6,716 nt of DNA from Thermodesulfobacteriota bacterium. Lineage in GTDB: Bacteria; Desulfobacterota; SM23-61. Location of the stretch: NCBI GenBank assembly GCA_030018715.1, contig JASEHN010000169.1, positions 1 to 6,716 on the forward strand. Reading direction: 5' to 3'. Position numbers and translations under genes: made by a program. The notes under the pieces were generated by a model. It had not been told where the DNA came from. It worked only from the letters and a program-made list of their open reading frames with translations, and did no database searches. The stretch's first letter is position 1. Each line of letters opens with the position of its first letter. Below, piece after piece: positions 1-6,535 of the stretch.

Positions 1-463
1 TAACCGGTTCCCGGGGAATTACTTTGGCTATCTCCACGGGCTTCTCTGGTTTTTTTGGTACCTCGGGTTCAATGACTCTGGCGGCTGGAGGAATGGACAC
101 TTTGACCGGTTCTTGGTTATTTTTTAATTCTTTAGAAAAGAAAATGAAAGAACCAGTAACTGCTAAAACGGCCCCGAGGCTTACGGGGATTAGGATCTTC
201 TGCAAACGTTTTCTTTTTCTTTTTCTCTCTTCGCCCCTCCTGAGGATCGACCTCCGGAGTGCTCTTTCAAGATCATATTCGAGCCTTGTGGAGTAATCCT
301 TCAAAACCTGATAGGCTTCGTTGATTTCTTTAATGCGGTCATCGGCCTCAGGGCTCTTAAGTAAGTCAGGGTGGTACAGCTTGGTCAATTCAGCCCAACG
401 AGCCCGGATTTCATCCTGAGAGGCTTCTTCTTCAATACCGAGAATTTCGTAGTAGTTTTTCAT
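1..463 (-). CDS. J-domain (DnaJ-like) membrane protein with proline-rich tail, C-terminus beyond window
   Basis: The first 154 residues are in the window; the rest lies beyond the left edge. It begins MKNYYEILGIEEEAS, a canonical J-domain start, which fixes the ATG. The invariant HPD motif is at residues 31-33, and helix III/IV sequence (INEAYQVLKD, then LEYD) follows to about residue 64. A basic stretch (residues 80-86, alternating Arg and Lys) precedes one hydrophobic segment at about 90-109. After it comes a Pro/Glu/Lys-rich linker (about 118-154). The G/F-rich region and zinc finger of true DnaJ are absent at the expected place, so this is a type III J-protein. By the positive-inside rule the J-domain is cytoplasmic, where HPD would stimulate an Hsp70 ATPase, and the tail lies outside. 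It follows the TPR gene by 64 bases on the same strand, so co-transcription is likely. No Shine-Dalgarno is visible; a short tandem array fills that space. The client and role are unknown; assembly or turnover of the export machinery is inference. Confidence 0.88.
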   Translation of the reverse strand, partial: MKNYYEILGIEEEASQDEIRARWAELTKLYHPDLLKSPEADDRIKEINEAYQVLKDYSTRLEYDLERALRRSILRRGEERKRKRKRLQKILIPVSLGAVLAVTGSFIFFSKELKNNQEPVKVSIPPAARVIEPEVPKKPEKPVEIAKVIPREPV

Positions 464-467
464 GGAT

Positions 468-507
468 GCGTAATTGCGTGGAGGCGTAAAAACGTGAATG
501 CTTAATT
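468..507. repeat. Degenerate 8-bp tandem array (about five units) upstream of the J-domain gene
   Basis: On the plus strand the units start at 468, 476, 484, 492 and 500, exactly 8 bp apart. They begin GCGT, GCGT, GCGT, ACGT and GCTT. The first and last units (GCGTAATT and GCTTAATT) differ by one base. The consensus is roughly GCGTRAWT. The array fills most of the 64-base gap between the TPR gene and the J-domain gene and ends four bases before the ATG of the latter, where a ribosome binding site would normally lie. No terminator-like hairpin was seen in the gap. Confidence 0.6.
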
Positions 508-527
508 ATTTAGCCGACTCCTCGCTT

Positions 528-1769
528 CTACTTTTCTTTTAGTTGGACATTATCAACCCAGACCGTTCCGGAGATGAAGCGGTCGAACTTATCGGTTTTT
601 TCCCTCCTCAGCCGGACCACGCCTCCCTGCGAATCACGGGGGGTGCGAAAGGAAACTGAAAGCTCCCGCCAGGCATTGTCCCCGGTCAAGGCCTCCGAAG
701 CTCCGTGAAAAGCCGGACCGATACCGGCAATCTCCAGTTTGATCCCGCTCCTGGTGGTCACCGTTTTTGTTTTTACCTGGGCACTGAGCAAGTAGTCCTG
801 GTTGGGCTTTAAAGCCACAAACTGATAAAGGTGGTGATAATCTACATTTTCTTTCCCGGTAAAAAAAATTTTTAGCGAACTCTTTCCCTCAAAGGATACT
901 AAATGGTCGTAAGAGACTTCGGCCCCGGGAACGGTTCCGATTCTCCAGTCGAACCCACCCCCAAGGACTTTTTCCTTTTCGAACCCGCCGTTTATGAGCA
1001 AATTTTTATCGGAGGGGATAGGGAGTCCTTCTTCTCGAAGCCTGCCTACAAAAATCCGGTAAGCATCAAGTAGATCGCCTCGGGAGATAAGGAAATCAAC
1101 ATGGCGGATGGTTTCGGCCCGGTCAGCTTTATATCCCAGAGAAACCCTTTCCCCCCATACTTTCTTGGCCGTCTCTCGGTCTCCGGTTTCGTAGAGGTAG
1201 GAAAGGTATTGGCCGAGTGAAAAAGGGTCTTTGGGGACGAGCCTTTTCAGGATAAAATCAGGGTCCTGCACCACTTTTCCCCAGACGTCATAGACCAGGC
1301 CGCTCTGATTGGGATAGTGAGTCAGGATGTAAGAGAAATGGGGAATGGCCTTCTCATATTCCTCCTGGAGCAATAAAAGATTCCCGGCCATCCACCTCCC
1401 CTGATAACCGGTGGGAAAAACCATGACGGACTTTTCCAGGGCCTCTCCCGCAGCCTGCGCATCTCCCATCCTTTGGAAAACCTTAGCCAGGCTGAGCCAG
1501 TATTCCTGCTCGAGGGGATTTCGCTTAATGGCCTCCTTTAGGTAATAGAGCGACTTTTTCAGGTCGATGTTGTGGATTTCCCACTGATGGAAAACCCCCA
1601 ACCTGTAGAAGGGATCAGGGTTGGAGGGATCGATATCAATGGCTCTGAGAAAGCCCTCGGCGGATAGAGTTGGCCGGTAAGGGTAAAATCCTCTCCAGGT
1701 CGAGAGGATGTAAAAGCCCGTCAGCACAGCTATTGTTAGAATAGAAGAAGTCCACAGAAATCTTTTCAT
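528..1769 (-). CDS. Membrane-anchored TPR protein with C-terminal carbohydrate-binding-like (CBM4/9-like) domain
   Basis: A 413-residue protein. The N-terminus is MKRFLW followed by one hydrophobic segment (about residues 5-24), giving a signal anchor with the rest in the periplasm. Residues about 35-145 form three to four TPR-like helical pairs (for example AIDIDPSNPDPFYRLGVFHQ, EAIKRNPLEQEYWLSLAKVF, GNLLLLQEEYEKAIPHFSYI). A further helical region follows to about 250. From about 256 to the end the sequence turns to beta-rich: it opens LLINGGFEKE, continues FEGKSSLKIFF and ends GTVWVDNVQL, the typical pattern of jelly-roll carbohydrate-binding modules. Start choice: this ATG gives a classical basic-plus-hydrophobic start and lies 20 bases after the kinase stop. 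An in-frame TTG at 1791-1793 would add eight residues and overlap the kinase stop as TTGA, favouring coupling. Neither has a clear Shine-Dalgarno. Role by inference: periplasmic scaffold that binds polysaccharide or partners of the export complex. Confidence is high for the gene, moderate for the domain call. Confidence 0.87.
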   Translation of the reverse strand: MKRFLWTSSILTIAVLTGFYILSTWRGFYPYRPTLSAEGFLRAIDIDPSNPDPFYRLGVFHQWEIHNIDLKKSLYYLKEAIKRNPLEQEYWLSLAKVFQRMGDAQAAGEALEKSVMVFPTGYQGRWMAGNLLLLQEEYEKAIPHFSYILTHYPNQSGLVYDVWGKVVQDPDFILKRLVPKDPFSLGQYLSYLYETGDRETAKKVWGERVSLGYKADRAETIRHVDFLISRGDLLDAYRIFVGRLREEGLPIPSDKNLLINGGFEKEKVLGGGFDWRIGTVPGAEVSYDHLVSFEGKSSLKIFFTGKENVDYHHLYQFVALKPNQDYLLSAQVKTKTVTTRSGIKLEIAGIGPAFHGASEALTGDNAWRELSVSFRTPRDSQGGVVRLRREKTDKFDRFISGTVWVDNVQLKEK

Positions 1770-1789
1770 GGGGAAGCGAAAGCCATAGC

Positions 1790-4078
1790 TCAAAGGTATT
1801 TTTCTGCTGTAGAAGCGGGAAGTTCTTTTTTCTTGCTTTCCTTTCCGTAGTAGTATTGATGCCGGTAGTAATAAGATCCGTAGTCGCTCCGGCGGATATC
1901 CACACGGTTGATAACCACTCCCAGGATTCGAGCATCGACCTGCAGGAGGAGGTCTTTAGCCCGCTGGAGCGTTTCTTTGGGGGTCTTGCCCCCTACCACC
2001 ACCAGGATAACCCCGTCTACAATCGTGGAGAGAATGGTGGAATCGGCAAAGCCGAGCACTGGGGGAGAATCGATGATCATATGATTGAATCGCTCTCCCA
2101 GAGACTGGACCATTTTCTTAAAGAGGCTCGACCCTAAAAGCTCTGAAGGGTTGGGAGGAATGGGGCCGGAGGGGATGTAACAAAGATTGGGAACTTTGGA
2201 CATTTTAATGATCGATTCCAACTGGCTGTTGCCGGAAAGGAAGTTCGAAAGTCCGCTCCCATTCTCGCTGGCAAAGATTTTGTGAATTCGCGGTTTCCTC
2301 ATGTCGGCATCGATGATCAGCACCTGGGCCCCGGTTTGGGACAAGGCAATAGCCGTGTTGACCACGGTCGTTGTCTTTCCCTCAGCCGGGTTGGGGCTGG
2401 AGATAACCATGGTCTTGGGCGGTTTCTCGGAAAAGGAAAGGAGGATGGAGGTGCGGATGTTCCGGTAAGCTTCCGAGAGCATGGATTTAGGATGGCCATA
2501 GGTGACCAACTCCACCGGGTAGGATTTCCCCGACCCCAGCAGGTTGTGTTTTTCCCGGGAAATTTCCGGGACCATTCCGAAGGAGGGCAGGCGCACCAAC
2601 TCTTCCACGTCGTCCGGCGTCTTTACCGTGTTGTCCAGGTATTCAAAGAAAAAGGCCAGGCCCACCCCCAGGAAAAGACCGACTACAGCGGCCAGAAGCA
2701 GGTTGAGCTGTTTGTTGGGCCGGTAGGGTACAGCGGGGAGTTCGGCCTGGTCGACCACCTGGATGTTGCTGGCAGTAATGCCGGCGGAAACCCCTGCTTC
2801 TTTCATCCTCTGGAGCAGGCCTTTGTATAACTCCTTGTTGGTGTCGGATTCGCGCTTGAGGATGTTATACTGGATGGACTTCTGTTTCATCTCCATGGCT
2901 CTTTGCTTCTGCTCTTCAAAGGCCGCCCGCAGGAGGGATTCTTTCCGCAGGCCCGACTCATACTCGGTCTTGATACCAGCGATGATTCTGCTCATCTCAG
3001 TGTTGAGGCGTTTCTGGATGGCCTCCATCTGATTCCTAAGACGCTTCATCTCCGGGTAATCCGGTTTGTAGTTTTCTAAAAGTTTCATGTACTGGGCTTC
3101 AAGCTGAATGAGGCTCTGCTTAAGATCCTGGATCAGCTTGTTTTCCAGGATGGAAGGAAGGGAGTCGGAATTGCGCTCCTGGGTTTGTTTGTAAAGGGCT
3201 TCTTTGGCCATGCGCTCGGACTCGGCTTTGGCCAGGGCTTCATTCAGCTCGGTCAGGCGCTGCATGGTAATGTTTTCTTTCTCCTCGAGAGAGATGATGC
3301 CATGCTTGGAACCATAGGCCTGGAGGGTTTCATCCGCCCTTTCCACTTTGGCTTTCAGGTCGTCGAGCTGCCGGGTCAGCCATTCTTTGGCCTGTTCGGT
3401 TGAGGTAAACCGCTTCTCCAGGTTCTGCTGAATAAACGAGGTAGCCAGGGTATTGGAAACCCGGGTGGCGAGTTCCGGATAGTGCGCGTCATAATGAATC
3501 TTGACCAGGCGGGAATTGCGGATTGGCTCAATTTTTAACTTGCTGAGAAACTCATTGATGAGGGTAGTCTCCCTGACGGGCCCTTTCCCGCTCTCTGTGA
3601 GATCTTTGGGGGGTTGGCTGAACAAAGCCAACCAGCCTGACAGGACATTGGTAACATCCCTTTTCCAGGTCTGAAAGGGGGAAGACTCAGTTTGCGGATT
3701 AAACTCAAGGTGTTCGGCGAGATTCAGGGTCTGGATGACCCGTTTGGCCAGGCTGCGGCTTTCAAGAATCTTGTACTGGGTCTGGTAATAATCCAGGTCC
3801 ATGGTGTTGACCGTAAAGATTTCTTTGAAGTCGACGATCTGGGGATTTTCTTTATTGATCAGGATGGTGGTTGTTCCCCGGTATATGGGCTTCATCGTGA
3901 AGGTGCCGATGGCCGTGGCAACTACCACGATAAAGAAGAAGGCCAGAATCGTCCACCGCCTTTTCTGGATGACTTTCCAGTAGTCCCGCAGGTTAACCTC
4001 TTTTTCTTCCTGCGGAACGGATTGGAAGTATTCCGGCGGAGGAAGCTGATAATATTTTTCCCCTGGGAGCTGTCTCAT
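1790..4078 (-). CDS. Wzc-type polysaccharide co-polymerase fused to BY-kinase (tyrosine autokinase)
   Basis: A 762-residue inner-membrane protein, normal for a one-polypeptide Wzc/PCP-2a. Order: cytoplasmic Wzz-type N-terminus (NLRDYWKVIQKRRWTI at 29-44), first membrane helix about 43-62, a periplasmic Wzz region with a long coiled coil (about 220-410), a proline-containing segment (ELPAVPYRP, 446-454) and second helix about 457-479. The cytoplasmic kinase follows. It has the family's EX2RX2R oligomerisation motif (E536, R539, R542), Walker A SPNPAEGKTT (561-570, K568), Walker A' VLIIDADMR (586-594) and Walker B MIIDSPP (667-673). The tail carries a tyrosine cluster (Y733, Y736-738, Y742-744) and Y761. 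Known of the family: oligomeric autophosphorylation on the tail, reversed by a phosphatase, controls polymer length and export. No phosphatase gene is in the window. The start follows the export lipoprotein stop by 18 bases, with AAGAGAAGG just upstream as ribosome binding site at short spacing. All catalytic motifs appear intact. Confidence 0.97.
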   Translation of the reverse strand: MRQLPGEKYYQLPPPEYFQSVPQEEKEVNLRDYWKVIQKRRWTILAFFFIVVVATAIGTFTMKPIYRGTTTILINKENPQIVDFKEIFTVNTMDLDYYQTQYKILESRSLAKRVIQTLNLAEHLEFNPQTESSPFQTWKRDVTNVLSGWLALFSQPPKDLTESGKGPVRETTLINEFLSKLKIEPIRNSRLVKIHYDAHYPELATRVSNTLATSFIQQNLEKRFTSTEQAKEWLTRQLDDLKAKVERADETLQAYGSKHGIISLEEKENITMQRLTELNEALAKAESERMAKEALYKQTQERNSDSLPSILENKLIQDLKQSLIQLEAQYMKLLENYKPDYPEMKRLRNQMEAIQKRLNTEMSRIIAGIKTEYESGLRKESLLRAAFEEQKQRAMEMKQKSIQYNILKRESDTNKELYKGLLQRMKEAGVSAGITASNIQVVDQAELPAVPYRPNKQLNLLLAAVVGLFLGVGLAFFFEYLDNTVKTPDDVEELVRLPSFGMVPEISREKHNLLGSGKSYPVELVTYGHPKSMLSEAYRNIRTSILLSFSEKPPKTMVISSPNPAEGKTTTVVNTAIALSQTGAQVLIIDADMRKPRIHKIFASENGSGLSNFLSGNSQLESIIKMSKVPNLCYIPSGPIPPNPSELLGSSLFKKMVQSLGERFNHMIIDSPPVLGFADSTILSTIVDGVILVVVGGKTPKETLQRAKDLLLQVDARILGVVINRVDIRRSDYGSYYYRHQYYYGKESKKKELPASTAEKYL

Positions 4079-4096
4079 AGCCTTCTCTTAAGTAGA

Positions 4097-5188
4097 TTAA
4101 AAGCCGCGGGTAAATCCGATGCCAAATATTCCCTTAATCGTATCGCGCAGCCCGATCAGAAAATTTTTCACGCCGCTTTTGGGGACAAAGAGGATGTCGT
4201 TTTCCTTCAGGTACAGGTCCTCGGCCTTGCCGTTCTGGATGGCGTAAATGTCAACGGAAAAGATTTCCTTTTCATTCCCTCTTCCCGTATAGCGGAAGAT
4301 CCTGGCCTCGGTCCCGTCGCCTTCTGGTTTTAACCCTTCTGCCAGAGTGATGGCTTGCGTGAGCGTTAATTTCTTACCCTTCAGAGGGAACCCGCCCGGT
4401 CTGACTACCTCCCCACCCACAAAAATCTTGCCCGAGGCCGGAACGTTGATGATGTCCCCATGAAGTACGGGCATGTTGATGGTCAAATCCCCTTTGATGA
4501 GCAATTCGTCGAGGTCAATGACAAAAGTTTGGGGGTGCTGTTCAAGGGATTCTTTTTTTCCGCGCGGGACATCTTCCTCCAAATTGGGCGGGCGAACAAG
4601 AAAAAGCAGTTGGCCGGCGTCTTCCTTCAGGCCTCCGGCCAGGGCCAGGGTATCCAAAACAGCCTTCTGCCCGGTCACATCAAACACCCCTGGTTTTTCC
4701 ACCATGCCGATCACGGAGATCCGCTGGCTGCGGTACTCTTTGATAAATACGCTCACGTTCGGGTTCTGGAGGTATTTTTCGGCCAAAAGATCTCTGATTT
4801 CTTTTTCCAGTTCATTGGCCGTAAGGCCTTTGACCCTCAATATCCCGAGAAGAGGGAAGCTAATATTTCCCTGGGAACTCACCCTGACGGTCTTGTTTAA
4901 TTTTTCTTCTTCAAAGACGGATATCTCCAGCAGGTCTTCGGGCCCGATCTTGTAGTCTCGCTGGGATGTTTTTCTCGCGGCCATGGTGCCCATAAGGAGC
5001 TTCTCGTTCATCGCCTTCACTTGCCTGGATGACTCGATCTCTTTTAATTGTATCTCAGGAAGGAAACCCTCCTTTCTCTGAGGGGGAGATGAGGCGCAGG
5101 AAGATAGTAAGAGGCAGATGATAAGAAAATAGGCCATAGGCGATAGGTTATGGGCAATAGGGAAAGGGGGAAAACGGAATTGAGTCAT
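4097..5188 (-). CDS. Wza-type outer-membrane polysaccharide export lipoprotein (OPX family)
   Basis: With this start the protein has 363 residues. The signal peptide ends in a lipobox, LLSSC, placing the lipidated cysteine at residue 31 after the hydrophobic run AYFLIICLLL. A linker follows, then the Poly_export domain (about 79-151, with DYKIGPEDLLEISVFEE and the hallmark ISFPLLGILRVKGLT). Two SLBB domains follow (about 157-250, starting ISVIGMVEKPGVFDV, and about 254-336, starting GKIFVGGEVVRPGGF). The last 20 residues (FLIGLRDTIKGIFGIGFTRGF) are an amphipathic stretch, as in the Wza helix that lines the outer-membrane pore. It would pair with the autokinase encoded next to carry polymer out of the cell. 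The start is uncertain. An upstream in-frame ATG at 5258-5260 sits eight bases after the FecR stop with a weak GAAGA; this ATG (5186-5188) gives a normal-length signal with an arginine; ATG 5135-5137 leaves no basic residue. A 7-bp repeat array overlaps the signal-peptide codons. Confidence 0.94.
   Translation of the reverse strand: MTQFRFPPFPIAHNLSPMAYFLIICLLLSSCASSPPQRKEGFLPEIQLKEIESSRQVKAMNEKLLMGTMAARKTSQRDYKIGPEDLLEISVFEEEKLNKTVRVSSQGNISFPLLGILRVKGLTANELEKEIRDLLAEKYLQNPNVSVFIKEYRSQRISVIGMVEKPGVFDVTGQKAVLDTLALAGGLKEDAGQLLFLVRPPNLEEDVPRGKKESLEQHPQTFVIDLDELLIKGDLTINMPVLHGDIINVPASGKIFVGGEVVRPGGFPLKGKKLTLTQAITLAEGLKPEGDGTEARIFRYTGRGNEKEIFSVDIYAIQNGKAEDLYLKENDILFVPKSGVKNFLIGLRDTIKGIFGIGFTRGF
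5129..5163. repeat. Degenerate 7-bp tandem array (five units) within the signal-peptide region of the export lipoprotein
   Basis: On the plus strand, units start at 5129, 5136, 5143, 5150 and 5157, exactly 7 bp apart. Four begin ATAGG and one ATGGG; the last two bases vary. Lone ATAGG units at 5227 and 5248 keep the same 7-bp phase (98 and 119 bases from the first). On the coding strand the units read roughly CCTAT plus two bases and encode PIAHNLSPMAY just before the hydrophobic core of the lipoprotein signal. Heptanucleotide short tandem repeats (STRR) of this style are known from cyanobacteria; whether these are related is not known. Confidence 0.65.
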
Positions 5189-5268
5189 ATAAAGATAGTA
5201 TAGCGCAGAGCGCCAAGAGCAGATCAATAGGCAAAAAACAACAAGTGATAGGTGAAACATAAAAATCT

Positions 5269-6072
5269 TCAGGGACAGACGGGGCGGCTATCGCCTCCGC
5301 CCCCGCCGGCTACGGCGATAATTCCTACTGCCCCGAGGGCCGCCAGGCCAACGGCTCCCCAGGTTTTGCCGGTAAGGCCCATATATTTCTCCGGTTCAGC
5401 GGCGATTTCTTCATCCCCGACTTGGGCCATCATCACCGGCTGGGCTTTTTCACCGGCAGACTTTTCCACAATGGCAGAAGGGATGGTCAAGGAGTCTTTC
5501 GGGGAAAGGGCAGTTAGGACCTTTCGGTCTTGATTTAAGATCGAAAGCTTGCCCTTGGTGCTTTTAATGGTTACTGAGCCGTTGGGGTGCAGGAATAAAG
5601 ACCCGATGGCTTCTTCACCCCCAGGAGAAATAACTGCCGGGCTTTGGGCAGCCTGAAGAGGGGGTGTTCCGATCACAGTCAAATTGCCCACCCTTAAACT
5701 TAAATCTTTCTTATGGGAAATTCGAAAATCTACTCGGCCCCGGTAAAGGTGGAGTTGCTCCTTTTGATCAAAAGAAATTATGCTGTTCTGCCCCATTTCA
5801 ACTTGAGTATGGGTGGCCAGGGAAATTGTCGCCGTACCTTTCCCGGTTTTAATTTTGACGCCTGAAAAAACCGGGAAATAAGAGGGCTCTACATCTTTCC
5901 AAACTTTTTCCCTTGCTTCAAACTTAACTTCTCCTCGGGAAACCATCTCCCCGATGGGTAGGCTTTTTTCTTTCCCCCCTGCCAGGGTTGTTGAGAATCC
6001 CCCCGTCAGCAGGATTAGAGTCACACAGAGAAAACAACTAATGGCCTTAAAAAAGAATCCATTTTTCGCCAT
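5269..6072 (-). CDS. Secreted FecR-domain protein with hydrophobic glycine-rich C-terminus
   Basis: A 267-residue protein. The N-terminus (MAKNGFFFKAISCFLCVTLILL to about residue 31) is a signal peptide or anchor, with possible cleavage after TLA at 29-31. Residues about 65-150 fit the FecR beta-strand domain: VKIKTGKGTATISL, then LHLYRGRVDFRI, then LRVGNLTVIGTPP. In TonB-linked systems FecR couples a receptor to a sigma factor, but this protein lacks the N-terminal anti-sigma-type region and no sigma factor or receptor is nearby, so that role is unlikely. Near the end, residues 237-260 (TWGAVGLAALGAVG, IIAVA, five glycines) form a small-residue hydrophobic stretch before a seven-residue tail, DSRPVCP. 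This could be a membrane anchor or a glycine-zipper oligomerisation segment. It is the first gene of the run: AGGGAG lies six bases before the ATG, and a strong promoter is just upstream. A role in envelope or matrix assembly with the export genes is inference from position. Confidence 0.9.
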   Translation of the reverse strand: MAKNGFFFKAISCFLCVTLILLTGGFSTTLAGGKEKSLPIGEMVSRGEVKFEAREKVWKDVEPSYFPVFSGVKIKTGKGTATISLATHTQVEMGQNSIISFDQKEQLHLYRGRVDFRISHKKDLSLRVGNLTVIGTPPLQAAQSPAVISPGGEEAIGSLFLHPNGSVTIKSTKGKLSILNQDRKVLTALSPKDSLTIPSAIVEKSAGEKAQPVMMAQVGDEEIAAEPEKYMGLTGKTWGAVGLAALGAVGIIAVAGGGGGDSRPVCP

Positions 6073-6114
6073 TGACCGCTCCCTAACCCCAAAAATAGCG
6101 GCTTATTTGGTTTT

Positions 6115-6143
6115 ATTATTGAAAGGAGTACTGTTTTTGTCAA
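6115..6143 (-). promoter_or_regulatory. Sigma70-type promoter of the FecR-led operon
   Basis: On the minus strand, a perfect -35 hexamer TTGACA (6138-6143) is followed by a 17-bp spacer and AATAAT (6115-6120), five of six matches to the -10 consensus. Transcription would start near 6107-6109 and leave an untranslated leader of about 35 bases that contains the AGGGAG ribosome binding site of the FecR gene. With no terminator seen between the downstream genes, it probably drives the whole five-gene run. Confidence 0.7.
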
Positions 6144-6159
6144 AGCTCCGCCCTCTCGG

Positions 6160-6169
6160 TTCCATGGAA
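6160..6169. promoter_or_regulatory. Perfect palindrome TTCCATGGAA upstream of the operon promoter, possible operator
   Basis: The ten bases are their own reverse complement. The centre lies 24 bp upstream of the centre of the -35 hexamer, about -57 relative to the likely start of transcription, a distance used by activators that bind upstream of RNA polymerase. The regulator is not identifiable, and a ten-base palindrome can occur by chance. Confidence 0.25.
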
Positions 6170-6476
6170 GCGTAACCGCCAGGTATAATTATTTTATTTT
6201 TTGCGGTCATGCCTTTTTTCCTGAATTGACCGGATGAGGGTTAATAAGTAGGTGGCTCCTATAAACTAAAAAATTAACAGGCTGAAAAAATTTTAGCTGG
6301 AATGGCTCTACCAACAAAATCCCCGACCTTTAAAGACACTAATTCATTTCTACCTTCATTCATTGCCTCGGCTTTTAAGGAGGGCTTATGATGGAAAAAA
6401 TAAAACCTGCGGAAGGGAAATTTTTGAAATGGCACTATTATTTCCATTTTTTTACCCGAATTACCCATTGCCTTTA

Positions 6477-6505
6477 ACTTTGGCAAACCGAAATTTCTTT
6501 GTCAA
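6477..6505 (-). promoter_or_regulatory. Possible second minus-strand promoter, weak -10
   Basis: TTGACA at 6500-6505 is a perfect -35, but at 17-bp spacing the -10 is CAAAGT (6477-6482), only three of six matches. If active it would transcribe toward the FecR gene across about 370 bases without a confident gene. Confidence 0.25.
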
Positions 6506-6518
6506 GATAAAAATTGGG

Positions 6519-6535
6519 AAATTGCCCGGCAATTT
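6519..6535. repeat. 17-bp palindrome, 8-bp arms around one base
   Basis: AAATTGCC and GGCAATTT flank a single C at 6527. As RNA it would make a 7-bp stem with a three-base loop. On the plus strand the right arm runs into a T tract (TTTTTT, 6533-6538), so it could act as a weak plus-strand terminator. As DNA it lies 24.5 bp upstream of the second TTGACA and could be an operator. Confidence 0.35.

Noticed and set aside
24..296. Plus-strand reading frame of 90 codons at the left edge
   Set aside because: It overlaps the J-domain gene in antisense, and its low-complexity content mirrors the membrane helix and basic patch of that gene.
2282..2830. Plus-strand reading frame of 182 codons
   Set aside because: It lies wholly antisense to the autokinase coding region, has no recognisable domain, and is explained as a shadow of that gene.
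3692..4333. Plus-strand reading frame of 213 codons
   Set aside because: Antisense to the start of the autokinase gene and the end of the export lipoprotein gene, both strongly supported; no domain or ribosome binding site was seen.
5289..5320. Inverted repeat TATCGCC/GGCGATA at the end of the FecR gene as a terminator
   Set aside because: It lies inside coding sequence for the glycine run, has an 18-base loop and no following T tract; GC-rich Gly codons explain it.
6144..6260. Possible riboswitch (c-di-GMP type considered because of the operon's function)
   Set aside because: The conserved GEMM core segments and paired loop motifs were not found on either strand, and the main promoter lies downstream of most of this stretch.
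6430..6445. Sigma54-like TGGCAC-N5-TTTCC on the plus strand
   Set aside because: The -12 half lacks the GC dinucleotide required at its position and no plus-strand gene follows.
6274..6486. Minus-strand small reading frame of 64-70 codons upstream of the FecR gene
   Set aside because: Start is TTG or an ATG with AAGG only two bases away, the sequence is unfamiliar, and it lies in AT-rich DNA. A weak promoter just upstream keeps it from being fully excluded.
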